DNA of 64,000 bases from Chersky-267 sp034666965 (lineage in GTDB: Bacteria > Chloroflexota > Limnocylindria > Limnocylindrales > CSP1-4), in NCBI GenBank assembly GCA_034666965.1, contig JAXDKT010000061.1, positions 1-64,000 on the forward strand, written 5' to 3'. A program made the position numbers and the translations under genes. This document shows positions 1-8,539 of this stretch, in pieces. Each line of letters opens with the position of its first letter. Within the stretch, counting starts at the first letter, position 1. A model generated the notes under the pieces. It was not told the origin of the DNA. It ran no database searches and saw nothing but the letters and a program-made list of their open reading frames with translations.

Positions 1-288
1 GATCGGATCCACGGCCTGCTGTCCGCGCCGGTCGAGATCGCCCAGACGATGGTCCCGGTCGGGGTCAGCCTCGGCCTGGCCGTCGACACCGCCGAGACGC
101 GCCAGGCCGACGACCTGCTCGGGGCCGCAGACGTCGCGATGTACCGGGCGAAGGCGGCCGGCAAGGGAACCATCGAGGTCGCTTCGCCGGGCAGCCCCGG
201 GCTGGGACTTCCGCCGGGCCGGGCCGGCGTCCGGCGACCGAGGTCGATCGCCGCCGCTCGACTCGACGAGGGGCTCCAGGCGGGCTGA
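1..288 (+). CDS. GGDEF-domain protein, C-terminal end (5' truncated)
   Basis: This is the last 95 residues of a protein that begins outside the window; the reading frame is open from base 1 to a TGA at 286-288. The segment GVSLGLAV followed by DDLLGAADVAMYRAKAAGKG is the typical end of a diguanylate cyclase GGDEF domain: the beta strand after the active loop, then the conserved AD-AMYRAK-GK helix. About 35 Ala/Pro/Arg-rich residues follow the domain. The GGDEF active-site motif lies upstream and cannot be inspected, so whether the protein makes cyclic di-GMP or is a degenerate sensor domain is unknown. Confidence 0.85.
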   Translation, partial: DRIHGLLSAPVEIAQTMVPVGVSLGLAVDTAETRQADDLLGAADVAMYRAKAAGKGTIEVASPGSPGLGLPPGRAGVRRPRSIAAARLDEGLQAG

Positions 289-330
289 CCGGCGCCCTCC
301 GGTCCGACCCTGGGCGCGGCCGGTCTGACC

Positions 331-336
331 TACACT
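331..336 (+). promoter_or_regulatory. -10 element (TACACT), leaderless-type
   Basis: TACACT ends 7 nt before the ATG at 344, and there is no Shine-Dalgarno sequence between them. With a start site about 7 nt after the -10 box, the transcript would begin at or next to the start codon. The same arrangement recurs at many genes in this window. Confidence 0.5.
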
Positions 337-343
337 CGGGCCG

Positions 344-1123
344 ATGGACCTCCCGCTGTTCCCGCTGCACACGGTCCTGTGCCCGGGCGTCGCCCTGCCC
401 CTCCACATCTTCGAGCCGCGCTACCGGGCATTGGTCGCCCGTTGCCTCGACGAGGGCGGTCCGTTCGGGGTGGTCCTGATCCGCAACGGCCGCGAGGTCG
501 GTGGCGGACCGACCAGCATCGCCACGGTCGGAACGATGGCCGAAATCCGGGAGGCGGGGAAGTTCGCCGATGGGCGCTATGAGCTGCTGGTGGTCGGGGT
601 CCGTCGCTTTCGGATCGAATCGGTGACCGTTGGGCGCGAGCCCTATCTCATCGGGCAGGTCGAGGAGCTCGACGAGGTCGTTGGCGACCTGGCGATCGCC
701 CGGGAGCTGACGGAGCGGGTGACCCGGCGGTTCGTCCGTTACCTGGCCCTGCTCCAGCCGATCGACGGTGAGGACGCCGATGAGATCGACGTCCAGGTCG
801 AGCTCGAGGTCGCCGACCCGCCGGAGGTCGGCTCAGCCCCCGGCGGTCTGGACGACGTATCGGGGTCGAGTGACGAGCGCGATCGGCTCGACGCGGTCGC
901 GCACGACGTCGCCATCCCCGACGACCCCACGATCCTGTCCTACCTCCTGTCCGGGATCATTCAGGTGGATCAACCCCGACGCCAGGACCTCCTCGAGGCG
1001 GAGTCGACCGAGGCTCGACTGCACGAGCTGATCCGACTCATCGACCGTGAGGTCGTGCTCCTCGAGCGCCGGCTGCGCAACTTCAACGTCGACCCGCGGA
1101 CGGCCGCGCTGCGGCGCAACTAG
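344..1123 (+). CDS. LON substrate-binding (Lon N-terminal) domain protein
   Basis: The 259-aa protein opens with LPLFPLHTVLCPGVALPLHIFEPR, split here as the diagnostic PLFPLHTVL and LHIFEPRY motifs of the Lon N-terminal substrate-binding domain. It has neither the AAA+ nor the serine-lysine protease domain of Lon, so it is a stand-alone LonN-like protein, presumably binding unfolded protein or acting as an adaptor. An acidic, low-complexity insert (roughly residues 140-185) separates the beta-rich domain from a helical C-terminus. The ATG at 344 is chosen because it starts the conserved domain and has a -10 box just upstream. A FemAB-like gene follows after 20 nt. Confidence 0.85.
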   Translation: MDLPLFPLHTVLCPGVALPLHIFEPRYRALVARCLDEGGPFGVVLIRNGREVGGGPTSIATVGTMAEIREAGKFADGRYELLVVGVRRFRIESVTVGREPYLIGQVEELDEVVGDLAIARELTERVTRRFVRYLALLQPIDGEDADEIDVQVELEVADPPEVGSAPGGLDDVSGSSDERDRLDAVAHDVAIPDDPTILSYLLSGIIQVDQPRRQDLLEAESTEARLHELIRLIDREVVLLERRLRNFNVDPRTAALRRN

Positions 1124-1143
1124 GCGTCCGGGCCAGTCAGCGC

Positions 1144-2265
1144 ATGACCCTCCAGGTCCGCGAAGCCTCCCCGGGCGAGCTCGAGGATTGGGATGCTCGG
1201 GTCGTCGACGGTCCGCACGGCAACGTCCACCAGTCGCGCGCCTGGGCGGCCTACCGCGCGGCGTTCGGCTGGCGGCCGCGCTTCCTGGTCGTTGGGGACG
1301 GCGCCCCGATCCTGGCCCTCAGCCGGGCCTGGCCGCTGGTCCGCAGCGAGGGTGCCTACCTGTCCCGCGGGCCCCTTCCCGAGACGGATCCGGGCACGAC
1401 GCTGGCCCGCCTCGAGGCGGTCGCCGGCTGGCTCGCCGAGCGCGGTGTGGCAGTCGTCGCGAGCGACGCGGAGGTGCCCGCCGAGAGCGGCTACCCCGAG
1501 CTCCTGGCGACGGCGGGCTACCGCCGCATCGAGGAGCTCCAGCCGTCGCGTCACCGACTCGCGGTGGATCTCACCGACGTGACCGACCCGGCCGAGCTGC
1601 TGTCACGCTTTAGCGCAACAACCCGGAACATGATCCGGGCCGCCGAGCGGAGCGACCTCCAGATCGTCCGCTACGGTCCGCCGGACGTGCTCCCGGTGGG
1701 CGTCGCCGAACCGCCGGCCCAGCGGCCGTTCCCGACGGCCCCGAAGACAGACCTGCTGGCCGAGCTCGACGTCCTGTACGGCTCGATGCGGGCAACGGCC
1801 GTGCGGCGCGGATTCGGGCTCGCGTCGCGGGACCGCTTCCTGGACTGGTCCGGGCGGGCCTTCAGCGCCGGCCACCTCGTCTATGTCGGTCTGCGCGAGC
1901 CTGGCGGGCAGCTCGTGGCCGGCGCCACCTTCTATCGCCATGGACGCCGCTGGACCTACGCCAACGCCGCCGACGACCCACGTTTTCGCAAGCCCTACCC
2001 CGGAGCGGTGCGCCTGGTCGTCTGGGAGGCGATGAAGGGCGCCCTGGCCGAGGGTCGCACCGAGATGGACCTCGGTGGCGTCGACGTGCCCGGTGCCCGC
2101 CGCCGCCCCGAACCGGGTGAGCCGGCCCACGGCATGCTCGCGTTCAAGGAGTCGTTCGGTGCGAGCTGGATCGAGCTGACCGGTGCCCACGAGCGAGTGT
2201 TCAGGCCGACGCGCTACGCCCTGGGCCGGATTGCCGCCCGGATTGTCGCGGCGGCCGGCCGCTGA
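1144..2265 (+). CDS. FemAB-like aminoacyl/peptidoglycan-bridge transferase family protein
   Basis: The 373-aa protein has the double-GNAT FemA/FemB/FemX architecture. The N-terminal half carries the NVHQSRAWAAYRAAFGW signature (small residue, QS, W, GW). The second half carries the reactive-looking VYVGLREPGGQLVAGATFYRH strand pair and the YPGAVRLVVWEAMK helix, then a DLGGVD motif near residue 320. Family members add amino acids from aminoacyl-tRNA to lipid II or related cell-surface acceptors. The substrate here cannot be read from sequence, and because Chloroflexota envelopes are unusual it may not be peptidoglycan cross-bridges. It lies 20 nt after the LonN gene and converges on the oxidoreductase gene. 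Confidence 0.8.
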   Translation: MTLQVREASPGELEDWDARVVDGPHGNVHQSRAWAAYRAAFGWRPRFLVVGDGAPILALSRAWPLVRSEGAYLSRGPLPETDPGTTLARLEAVAGWLAERGVAVVASDAEVPAESGYPELLATAGYRRIEELQPSRHRLAVDLTDVTDPAELLSRFSATTRNMIRAAERSDLQIVRYGPPDVLPVGVAEPPAQRPFPTAPKTDLLAELDVLYGSMRATAVRRGFGLASRDRFLDWSGRAFSAGHLVYVGLREPGGQLVAGATFYRHGRRWTYANAADDPRFRKPYPGAVRLVVWEAMKGALAEGRTEMDLGGVDVPGARRRPEPGEPAHGMLAFKESFGASWIELTGAHERVFRPTRYALGRIAARIVAAAGR

Positions 2266-2281
2266 TCGGGACCGGGCGGCG

Positions 2282-2884
2282 TCACTCGCTGAAGCGTTCT
2301 TCCTTCCAGGGGTCGGCGTCGTTGTTGTAGCCGTAGCGCTCCCAGAAGCCGAGGATGTCGTGGTCGAGGAACTCCAGGCCGCGGATCCACTTGGCGCTCT
2401 TCCAGAAGTAGCGCTTGGGCACGAACAGGCGGAGCGGGTAGCCATGCTCGAGCTCGAGCGGCTTTCCGTCGAACGTATCGGCCAGGAGGACGTCATCGTC
2501 GTCGAGGACCGCCAGAGGCAGGTTCGCGGTGTAGCCCTGCTCGGAATGGGCCAGGACGTGGGTCGCCTCGGGCTTGAGCCCCGCCCGGCTCAGGATCTCC
2601 TGGATCGGCACCCCCTCCCAGAGGGTGTCGAGCTTGGTCCAGCGGGTGACGCAATGAATGTCGGTGGCGACCTGCTTGCGGGGCATCGCCTTGAACTCGT
2701 CCCAGGTCAGGCTGAACGGGCTGTCGACGGCGCCGAAGACACGGAAGTCCCAGGTCGCCAGGTCGGTGTGCGGCACCGACCCGTAGTGGAGAACCGGGAA
2801 CTTGTCGGTCTTGTACTGGCCCGGCGGGATCCGCCCGGCGGTGGCCGGATCGGCCGCCCTGGTCCCGCGTAGACGGTCGAGCAT
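2282..2884 (-). CDS. Sulfite oxidase-like molybdopterin-dependent oxidoreductase
   Basis: A 200-aa protein containing only the oxidoreductase molybdopterin-binding domain of the sulfite oxidase/YedY superfamily. DIHCVTRW supplies the expected cysteine ligand to molybdenum (Cys78), and the C-terminal part has the family's RLFVPKRYFWKSAKWIRGLEF segment. There is no signal peptide, heme domain or dimerisation domain, so this is the short cytoplasmic form of unknown substrate. The ATG at 2884 is preferred over one ten codons upstream because AGGAG lies 6 nt before it. No partner subunit is adjacent. Confidence 0.88.
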   Translation of the reverse strand: MLDRLRGTRAADPATAGRIPPGQYKTDKFPVLHYGSVPHTDLATWDFRVFGAVDSPFSLTWDEFKAMPRKQVATDIHCVTRWTKLDTLWEGVPIQEILSRAGLKPEATHVLAHSEQGYTANLPLAVLDDDDVLLADTFDGKPLELEHGYPLRLFVPKRYFWKSAKWIRGLEFLDHDILGFWERYGYNNDADPWKEERFSE

Positions 2885-2957
2885 CGCGATCTCCTGGTGC
2901 TGTCTCGACGGCATCGTCCCACAGACGCGCCGCGCCGGTCACGACCGCCGGGCGGGC

Positions 2958-4532
2958 TCAGGGCGGCGAAGCGGCCTCAACGCGGACGACCCACAGTCCG
3001 GCCGTCTTGTCGACCAGGATCGGGACGTAGCGGTAGCTGCCGATGATCGTCGGCCGATCGATCTCGACCAATGAATAGCGCGGGTCCCCAGGGTGGTCGT
3101 CCAGTCGATCGTGATAGACGATCGTTCCGGCAGTCGGCTTGCCCTGCAGGGGGTCGAGCCAGGTCTCGTACGAGTAGGCGACCTCGGTCAGCGGCAGGTC
3201 GAGGTCGGCGACGGCCTGGGCGCGGAGCGTTGGTGGCACGATCAGCAGGGGATGGTCGGAGATCGTCCCCGACGGCGGGAGACGGTGCCACGTCGGGCGC
3301 GCCGGGACCTCCCTGCGGATCGCCTCGAAGGCTCGCTTGGCATTGGCGTGGAGCTTGACCTGGGTGTCGATCGCCGCCCTGACCGTCGCGTTCAACGGGG
3401 CGATGGGTGCGATGGCGAGCGCCACCGCCAGCCCACCGGCGACGGGCAGCAGGACCGTGCGCAGGTTGGGCCGGATTCGCCTTCTCAGCCAGCGCCGGAT
3501 CGCCGGCACGTCCAGCGCGGACACTCCGACCGCCGCGGCGAAGAGCAGGCCGAGATCGATGGGGACCAGGTAGCGCGAGGACAGGAACGTCCCCCGCGCC
3601 CCACTGACGATGAACAGGCCAGCGATCCCGAGGATCACCCCGGCCAGGCCAATGGCGAGCTGCCATTGCCGGCGCGAGACCAGCACGAACAGCGAGGCGC
3701 CAGCCAGCGGCAGGAGCGCGGCCTGCCCCAGGAAGTGTTGCCACATCCAGCCAACCATGGCCACGAGCCCACGCAGCTTGCGACCCTGTGAGGCGATCTC
3801 GGCCGTGTTCAGCCAGAACAGCGGGTCGCCGAAGAGGACTTCGTCGTGGGCGATGAAGATCGGAATCGCCAGCAACCCCAGAAGGGTCAGGTAGGCCCTC
3901 CGGGGCGGTCGAGGCCGATGGGTGACCACCGCCCCGATTTCCGCTCCGATCAGGGCGATGAACGCGACGCCAACGACCGCCAGCGCCTCCGGGCGTGCCA
4001 GGGCGGCCACGGCCAGGGCGACGCCGGCCAGGCCATATCGGGGCCGCTGGGCGGTCACCGCGAGTCCCGCGACCAGCAGGAAGAGCAGCATCCACACGAC
4101 CGCATAGGCGAGGCCGAGGTCGACCAGCAGGATCGGCGAAAGCATGAACGACGCGGCCGCGAACGCGGCGCTGGCCAGGCCGGCCACGCGGTGGGCCAGG
4201 ACGGCCGCCAGCACGACACACAGGGCGAAGGCCACGATCGCGGCCCACGCCACGGGTCGCCAATCGTGGAAGAGGGCGAACAACGGGCCGTAGACGAGGT
4301 CGAGCAAGGGCTTCGACGTCTGGGTCAGGCGGCCCTCGATGGCCTGACCGGCGGCGAGCCGCTCGAATTCGATCACCGGCGCGATCGCATCCGGCCCGAC
4401 CGAGCCGGAATGGAGCGGGCGCACCAGCCGAACGGCCACGAACACGGAGGCGAGAAACAGGCCGCCGAGAACCGCGACCCGCCAGCGGCCGCCCAGACTC
4501 GCGATCCGCCAGCGGCCGGCGAGGTCGGTCAT
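2958..4532 (-). CDS. Polytopic membrane protein, GT-C glycosyltransferase-like
   Basis: The 524-aa protein has about ten hydrophobic segments in its first 370 residues, then a soluble C-terminal region of about 140 residues. The ALARPEALAV motif in the middle and the overall plan (long first extracytoplasmic loop, many membrane segments) resemble GT-C family polyprenyl-phosphate-sugar transferases, but I cannot identify a clear catalytic acidic pair, so the role is tentative. It is divergent from a GT2 glycosyltransferase gene with only 32 bp between start codons. Together with the LPG-synthase-like gene at 5430 this looks like a small locus for building or exporting a surface glycan or glycolipid. 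Confidence 0.6.
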   Translation of the reverse strand: MTDLAGRWRIASLGGRWRVAVLGGLFLASVFVAVRLVRPLHSGSVGPDAIAPVIEFERLAAGQAIEGRLTQTSKPLLDLVYGPLFALFHDWRPVAWAAIVAFALCVVLAAVLAHRVAGLASAAFAAASFMLSPILLVDLGLAYAVVWMLLFLLVAGLAVTAQRPRYGLAGVALAVAALARPEALAVVGVAFIALIGAEIGAVVTHRPRPPRRAYLTLLGLLAIPIFIAHDEVLFGDPLFWLNTAEIASQGRKLRGLVAMVGWMWQHFLGQAALLPLAGASLFVLVSRRQWQLAIGLAGVILGIAGLFIVSGARGTFLSSRYLVPIDLGLLFAAAVGVSALDVPAIRRWLRRRIRPNLRTVLLPVAGGLAVALAIAPIAPLNATVRAAIDTQVKLHANAKRAFEAIRREVPARPTWHRLPPSGTISDHPLLIVPPTLRAQAVADLDLPLTEVAYSYETWLDPLQGKPTAGTIVYHDRLDDHPGDPRYSLVEIDRPTIIGSYRYVPILVDKTAGLWVVRVEAASPP

Positions 4533-4541
4533 GGTCGCCGG

Positions 4542-4547
4542 AGTCTA
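4542..4547 (-). promoter_or_regulatory. -10 element (TAGACT), leaderless-type, divergent
   Basis: On the minus strand TAGACT ends 9 nt before the ATG at 4532, with no Shine-Dalgarno sequence. It lies 3 bp from the plus-strand -10 box at 4551, so the two divergent promoters share a 32-bp gap. Confidence 0.45.
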
Positions 4548-4550
4548 GGG

Positions 4551-4556
4551 TATCCT
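4551..4556 (+). promoter_or_regulatory. -10 element (TATCCT), leaderless-type
   Basis: TATCCT ends 8 nt before the ATG at 4565, without a Shine-Dalgarno sequence. It is paired with the divergent minus-strand box at 4542-4547. Confidence 0.5.
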
Positions 4557-4564
4557 CGTCCGCG

Positions 4565-5422
4565 ATGCCCACCCCAGAACGCGGTCCGGAGGCTCGGCCG
4601 ACGGCCGATCCGGTCACGACCGCGGACCGCAGCCCAGGTAGCGGGCAGGCGCCGGATGGGGACCCTGCGGGCGGTCGCCCGACGGTCGTCATCGTGATGC
4701 CGGCCTACAACGCGGCCAAGACCCTGGAACGAACCTACGCCGACATCCCGCACGAGATCGTCGACCGGATTCTCCTGGTCGACGACGTGTCCCACGACGA
4801 GACCGTCGACGTCGCCCGCCAGCTCGGTCTGGATGTGATCATCCATCGTCAGAACCGTGGGTATGGCGGCAACCAGAAGACGTGCTACGACGCGGCCCTG
4901 GCCGCCGGCGCCGACGTCGTGGTCATGCTCCATCCCGACTACCAGTACGACGCCACCCGCATCCCGGAGCTGATCGCCCCGATCGCTGCTGGGCAGAAGG
5001 ACCTGATGCTGGGCAGCCGGTTCCTGGGCGATCCGATCGCCGGCGGGATGCCGCGCTGGAAGTACGTCAGCAATCGGTTCCTGACCGGGCTCGAGAATGC
5101 CGCCTTCGGTCTGCACCTGAGCGAGTACCACACCGGGCTGCGGGCCTACAGCCGGCGTCTCCTGGAGGCGATCCCGTATCACCTCAACAGCGACGACTTC
5201 GTGTTCGACCAGGAGTTGATCAGTCAGGTCGTGGCCGCCGGCGGCCTGCCCATCGGCGAGATCGCCGTGCCGACGCGCTACTTCGAGGAGGCCAGCTCGG
5301 TCGGCTTCAGGCGGAGCGTGGTCTACGGCCTGTCGACCCTGCGCGTCGTGGCCCGCTATCTCCTCCATCGAACCCGCCTGCGCCGCTCTCCCAAGCTGAC
5401 CGCTCGGCGTCCGGCGGCCTAG
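4565..5422 (+). CDS. Glycosyltransferase family 2 (dolichyl/polyprenyl-phosphate mannose synthase-like)
   Basis: A 285-aa GT-A fold enzyme. After a Pro/Gly-rich 40-residue leader it shows VVIVMPAYNAAKTL, the LVDDVSHDET motif (nucleotide-sugar binding DD) and MLHPDYQYD in place of the usual DxD region, followed by MLGSRFLG. The architecture matches DPM1/DPG-synthase-like family 2 transferases that load a sugar onto a polyprenyl phosphate. There is no membrane anchor. Such lipid-linked sugars are the usual donors for GT-C enzymes like the one proposed for the divergent neighbour at 2958-4532. Confidence 0.85.
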   Translation: MPTPERGPEARPTADPVTTADRSPGSGQAPDGDPAGGRPTVVIVMPAYNAAKTLERTYADIPHEIVDRILLVDDVSHDETVDVARQLGLDVIIHRQNRGYGGNQKTCYDAALAAGADVVVMLHPDYQYDATRIPELIAPIAAGQKDLMLGSRFLGDPIAGGMPRWKYVSNRFLTGLENAAFGLHLSEYHTGLRAYSRRLLEAIPYHLNSDDFVFDQELISQVVAAGGLPIGEIAVPTRYFEEASSVGFRRSVVYGLSTLRVVARYLLHRTRLRRSPKLTARRPAA

Positions 5423-5429
5423 GGGCAGT

Positions 5430-6458
5430 ATGCGCCGAGGTGTCGGCGGGACCTTGCGGGCCGTGCTGGGGATCGTCATCTCGGTCGCCTCGCTGGCGTT
5501 CGTGCTGAGCGGGGTGGACCTGGCTCGGACAGCGGAGATCCTGGGGACGGCAGCCCCGGGCTGGGTGATCCTGTCGGTGAGCCTCCAGGCGAGCGACGTG
5601 TTCCTGCGGGCGGTGCGCTGGCAGCGCCTCGTGGCCCCGATCCGGGCGGTCCGTCTGACCCCGATGCTGGCCTACCTGCTGGTTGGCTACCTGGCCAACA
5701 ACATCCTGCCAGCGAGGCTCGGGGAGCTGGTCCGGAGTCATTACCTCGGCGATCGCGAGGGGATCAGCCGCGCGTCGGCGCTGGGCACGGTCGTGGTCGA
5801 GCGCGTGGTCGACACCGCGGTGGTCGTGTCGATCGGCGCGCTGGCGATCCTCGTCCTCCACGTCCGGGGGACCGTCGCGAGCGCGGTGCTCATCGGGGCG
5901 GCGGTGACCGGCCTGCTCGTCGTCGGGCTCGCGGTCGGGATTCTCGCTCACCGGTTGCCCGGCGCCGATCGGGTCATCGCCTTCGCCGAACGCCGGCCAC
6001 GGATCGCGGGGACCGGCCGGCGGCTGCACGACGGACTCGCGGTCGCCCGCCGGCCGCGGACCCTTGCCGAGGCGATCGTCCTGAGCCTTGCGGCCTGGGG
6101 AGCCAGCCTGCTGGCGGTCGCCGCAGCCGGACAGGCGCTCGGGATCCAGCTCACGATCGGGGCCGCGGCCCTGCTCTCGGCCGGGGTCGCCCTGGCCACC
6201 GCGATCCCGTCGGCACCGGGCTATCTGGGCACGTTCGAGCTGGCTGCGGTGACCATCGGCACGGCCCTGGGACTGTCGCGCGACCAGGCCCTCGCGCTGG
6301 CGGTCCTGGTCCACGCCTCGATCCTGACCCTGACCTCGGTCGCGGGCGCGGGCGCGTTTCTGCGACTGGGCTGGGCGCGCAGCAGCGACGAGGTAGCCGA
6401 GGTGGCCCGCGGGCTGGTCGATGGCGATTCGGCACCGGAACCCGAGCGCGGCGGCTGA
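5430..6458 (+). CDS. Lysylphosphatidylglycerol synthase-like / flippase-like integral membrane protein
   Basis: The 342-aa protein has about eight membrane segments and the UPF0104/LPG-synthase transmembrane-domain signature: RAVRWQRLV early on, then YLVGYLANNILPARLGELVRS, then VERVVDTAVV. Family members without the aminoacyl-transferase domain are thought to be lipid or glycolipid flippases; the cytosolic catalytic domain of MprF is absent here. It starts 8 nt after the GT2 stop codon, so the two are probably co-transcribed and functionally linked to lipid-linked sugar metabolism. It converges on the sensor kinase gene. Confidence 0.8.
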   Translation: MRRGVGGTLRAVLGIVISVASLAFVLSGVDLARTAEILGTAAPGWVILSVSLQASDVFLRAVRWQRLVAPIRAVRLTPMLAYLLVGYLANNILPARLGELVRSHYLGDREGISRASALGTVVVERVVDTAVVVSIGALAILVLHVRGTVASAVLIGAAVTGLLVVGLAVGILAHRLPGADRVIAFAERRPRIAGTGRRLHDGLAVARRPRTLAEAIVLSLAAWGASLLAVAAAGQALGIQLTIGAAALLSAGVALATAIPSAPGYLGTFELAAVTIGTALGLSRDQALALAVLVHASILTLTSVAGAGAFLRLGWARSSDEVAEVARGLVDGDSAPEPERGG

Positions 6459-6462
6459 CCGG

Positions 6463-7587
6463 TCAGTCCGCTCCCGCGGCCACGCCCAGCTGGTCCGGCT
6501 CGGGCCCCGGAGGCAGGCTGAACCAGAAGCGCGTCAAGCCATCGACCGACTCGACCCCGACCCGGCCGCCGGCCGCCTCGATCACCTGCTGGACGATGGC
6601 CAGCCCGATGCCAGCACCGCCCCGGCCCCGGTCGCGCGACTTCTCGACCCGATAGAAGCGCTCGAAGACGTGCGCCTGGTCGGCCGCCGGGATCCCCTCG
6701 CCGGTGTTGCTGACGGAGACGATGACGCCATCCGGTCGTCGTTCCGCATGGACGCTCACCGAACCGCCGGGCGGCGTGTAGCGCAGGGCGTTCTGAAGGA
6801 GATTGCCGAAGACCTGGGCCAGGCCGTCGGGGTCGGCGCGCACGACCAGCCGCTCGGGCAAGTTCGCCTCGAGGCGGATCGCGGCGCGATCGAAGCCGGG
6901 ACCGGCCAGCTCGACGGCAGCGGCGATCGCGCCGACCAGATCGAGCTCGACCGGGGCCGACCAGTGGCTGCCCGCGTCGCCGGCGGCCAGCGTGTCCAGT
7001 GAGCGCGACAGCCGGACGAGCCGATCGGCCTCTTCGTAGAGCGACTCGTAGGTCGCCGCATCCGCCTGGATGACCCCGTCACGGAGCGCCTCGAGGTAGC
7101 CCTGCAGGTTGGTCAACGGTGTGCGCAGCTCGTGGGCGGCGTTGGCGATGAAGTCGCGCCGCATCCGCTCCTGCTCCTCGAGCGCCTCCGCCATCTGGTT
7201 GAACGAGACCGCCAGGCCGGCCACCTCATCGGGCCCGTCGGTGGGGACCCGCGCCCCGTAGTCGCCCGCAGCGACCCGCCGGGCGGCCCCGCCGATCTCG
7301 CGCAGCGGGCGGGCCAGGCGCCGGCCGAGGACGACAGCCAGGACGGTGGCGGCCAGGATCGCCGCCACGACCGCGGCAATGACCACGATCGTGACCGAGG
7401 CGTCGAACGTCGAGCGCGCCCCCTCGGTGCTCTCGCCGTGCTCGCGCATCAAGGCCATGAAGATCTGGCCCCCGACGATGGTCACGCCGAGGGCCAGGAT
7501 GCCGACCGCCACGAGGGTCGTCAGGACCGCCACAAGGGCGATCCGCGAGCCGATCCCGCGCGTCCAGGCGGGTCCGCGCGAGGGCAT
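6463..7587 (-). CDS. Sensor histidine kinase (HAMP-HisKA-HATPase)
   Basis: 374 aa. There are two membrane segments (about residues 13-35 and 57-80) around a very short extracytoplasmic loop of about 20 residues, then a HAMP domain. The phospho-acceptor box FIANAAHELRTPLTN follows, and the ATPase domain shows NLLQNALRY (N box), NTGEGIP (G1) and GAGIGLAIV (G2). The start codon overlaps the stop of the response-regulator gene by ATGA, so the two form a translationally coupled two-component system. The tiny external loop suggests sensing of membrane state or of a partner protein rather than a large ligand domain. BaeS/PhoR-like type. Confidence 0.93.
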   Translation of the reverse strand: MPSRGPAWTRGIGSRIALVAVLTTLVAVGILALGVTIVGGQIFMALMREHGESTEGARSTFDASVTIVVIAAVVAAILAATVLAVVLGRRLARPLREIGGAARRVAAGDYGARVPTDGPDEVAGLAVSFNQMAEALEEQERMRRDFIANAAHELRTPLTNLQGYLEALRDGVIQADAATYESLYEEADRLVRLSRSLDTLAAGDAGSHWSAPVELDLVGAIAAAVELAGPGFDRAAIRLEANLPERLVVRADPDGLAQVFGNLLQNALRYTPPGGSVSVHAERRPDGVIVSVSNTGEGIPAADQAHVFERFYRVEKSRDRGRGGAGIGLAIVQQVIEAAGGRVGVESVDGLTRFWFSLPPGPEPDQLGVAAGAD

Positions 7588-8363
7588 CAGCCGGCCTCGT
7601 CGGGCGCGATCGGCGGGACGTCCATCGGGGCCGACGTCGGGCCGGCGGCTCGGTAGCCGACCCCCCGGATGGTGACCACGAAGCGCGGCCGCTCGGCCGG
7701 ATCGCCGAGCTTGTCCCGCAGGCGTCCGACGTTGACGTCGATCGTCCGGTCGAGCACCGCGTCGGCGTCGAGGCCGTAGACCGCGTCGAGGAGCTGATCG
7801 CGGTTGAGGACCCGGCCGTTGGCCTCGAGCAGCGCGGCAAGGAGCCGGAACTCGAGGGCCGTCAGGGAGACGGCTGCTCCGTCGACCCGGACCTCGTGCC
7901 GATCGCGATCCACGACCAGGCCATTCAGGCTGAGCATCGGCCGTGGCTCCGGCAGCGTGCCCCCGCCGACGCCGGGCGGCTGCGCGCCGACGGTCCGGCT
8001 CAGAATTCGGTCGACGCGCAGGACGAGCTCGGCCGGTGAGAACGGCTTGGGCAGGTAGTCGTCGGCGCCCTCGATCAGCCCCGCGATGCGGTCCGCGGTC
8101 GTGCCCCGGGCGGACAGCACGATGATCGGCGTGTCACTCGATCGGCGCACCTCGCGGATGATCGCCAGACCGTCGATCTCGGGCAGCATCAGGTCGAGGA
8201 CCACCAGCGCCGGGTGGTGGGCGGCCACGGCCGCCAGGGCGCTCGGCCCGTCGGCGGCTTCGACCACCCGATGACCCTCGCGCTCCAGGTAGGTCCGCAC
8301 CAGGCGGACGATCTTGGCGTCGTCGTCGACGACGAGGATCGGTCGGGTGGCGCTGGCTGCCAT
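7587..8363 (-). CDS. OmpR/PhoB-family response regulator
   Basis: 258 aa. A receiver domain with ILVVDDD near the N-terminus and phospho-acceptor Asp57 in VVLDLMLPE is followed by a proline/glycine linker and a winged-helix DNA-binding domain ending in FVVTIRGVGYR. The ATG at 8363 is preferred over one 69 bp upstream because the receiver fold begins just after it and a -10 box (8371-8376) lies 7 nt away. The gene is promoter-proximal in a regulator-kinase operon, with the kinase at 6463-7587. Confidence 0.93.
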   Translation of the reverse strand: MAASATRPILVVDDDAKIVRLVRTYLEREGHRVVEAADGPSALAAVAAHHPALVVLDLMLPEIDGLAIIREVRRSSDTPIIVLSARGTTADRIAGLIEGADDYLPKPFSPAELVLRVDRILSRTVGAQPPGVGGGTLPEPRPMLSLNGLVVDRDRHEVRVDGAAVSLTALEFRLLAALLEANGRVLNRDQLLDAVYGLDADAVLDRTIDVNVGRLRDKLGDPAERPRFVVTIRGVGYRAAGPTSAPMDVPPIAPDEAG

Positions 8364-8370
8364 CGTCGAG

Positions 8371-8376
8371 ATGGTA
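8371..8376 (-). promoter_or_regulatory. -10 element (TACCAT), leaderless-type
   Basis: Minus-strand TACCAT ends 7 nt before the ATG at 8363, with no Shine-Dalgarno sequence between. Confidence 0.45.
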
Positions 8377-8479
8377 GCCGGACGCGACGGCCGCGCCGAT
8401 GACGATCCGATGACGTGGAGACCTGTCGGCACACTCTGGGGAAACGACGAACCCCCGGCCCATGCCGGACCGGGAACGC

Positions 8480-8511
8480 AGAAGACCCCGACGCATCGGC
8501 CGGGGTCTTCT
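8480..8511 (-). terminator. Hairpin downstream of the betaine-binding protein gene
   Basis: A perfect 11-bp inverted repeat, AGAAGACCCCG and CGGGGTCTTCT, with a 10-nt loop. It lies 29 bp past the stop codon of the substrate-binding protein gene and before the divergent regulator. There is no long U-run, but the stem ends in TCTTCT, so it could work in either direction. Confidence 0.6.
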
Positions 8512-8539
8512 CGGTCAGGTTGGGGTCAGGTTGGGCTGC

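Noticed and set aside
8480..8511. Possible small RNA or riboswitch at the hairpin between the regulator and the betaine-binding protein gene
   Set aside because: It is a simple single hairpin at the 3' end of a gene without further conserved structure; terminator is the simpler reading.
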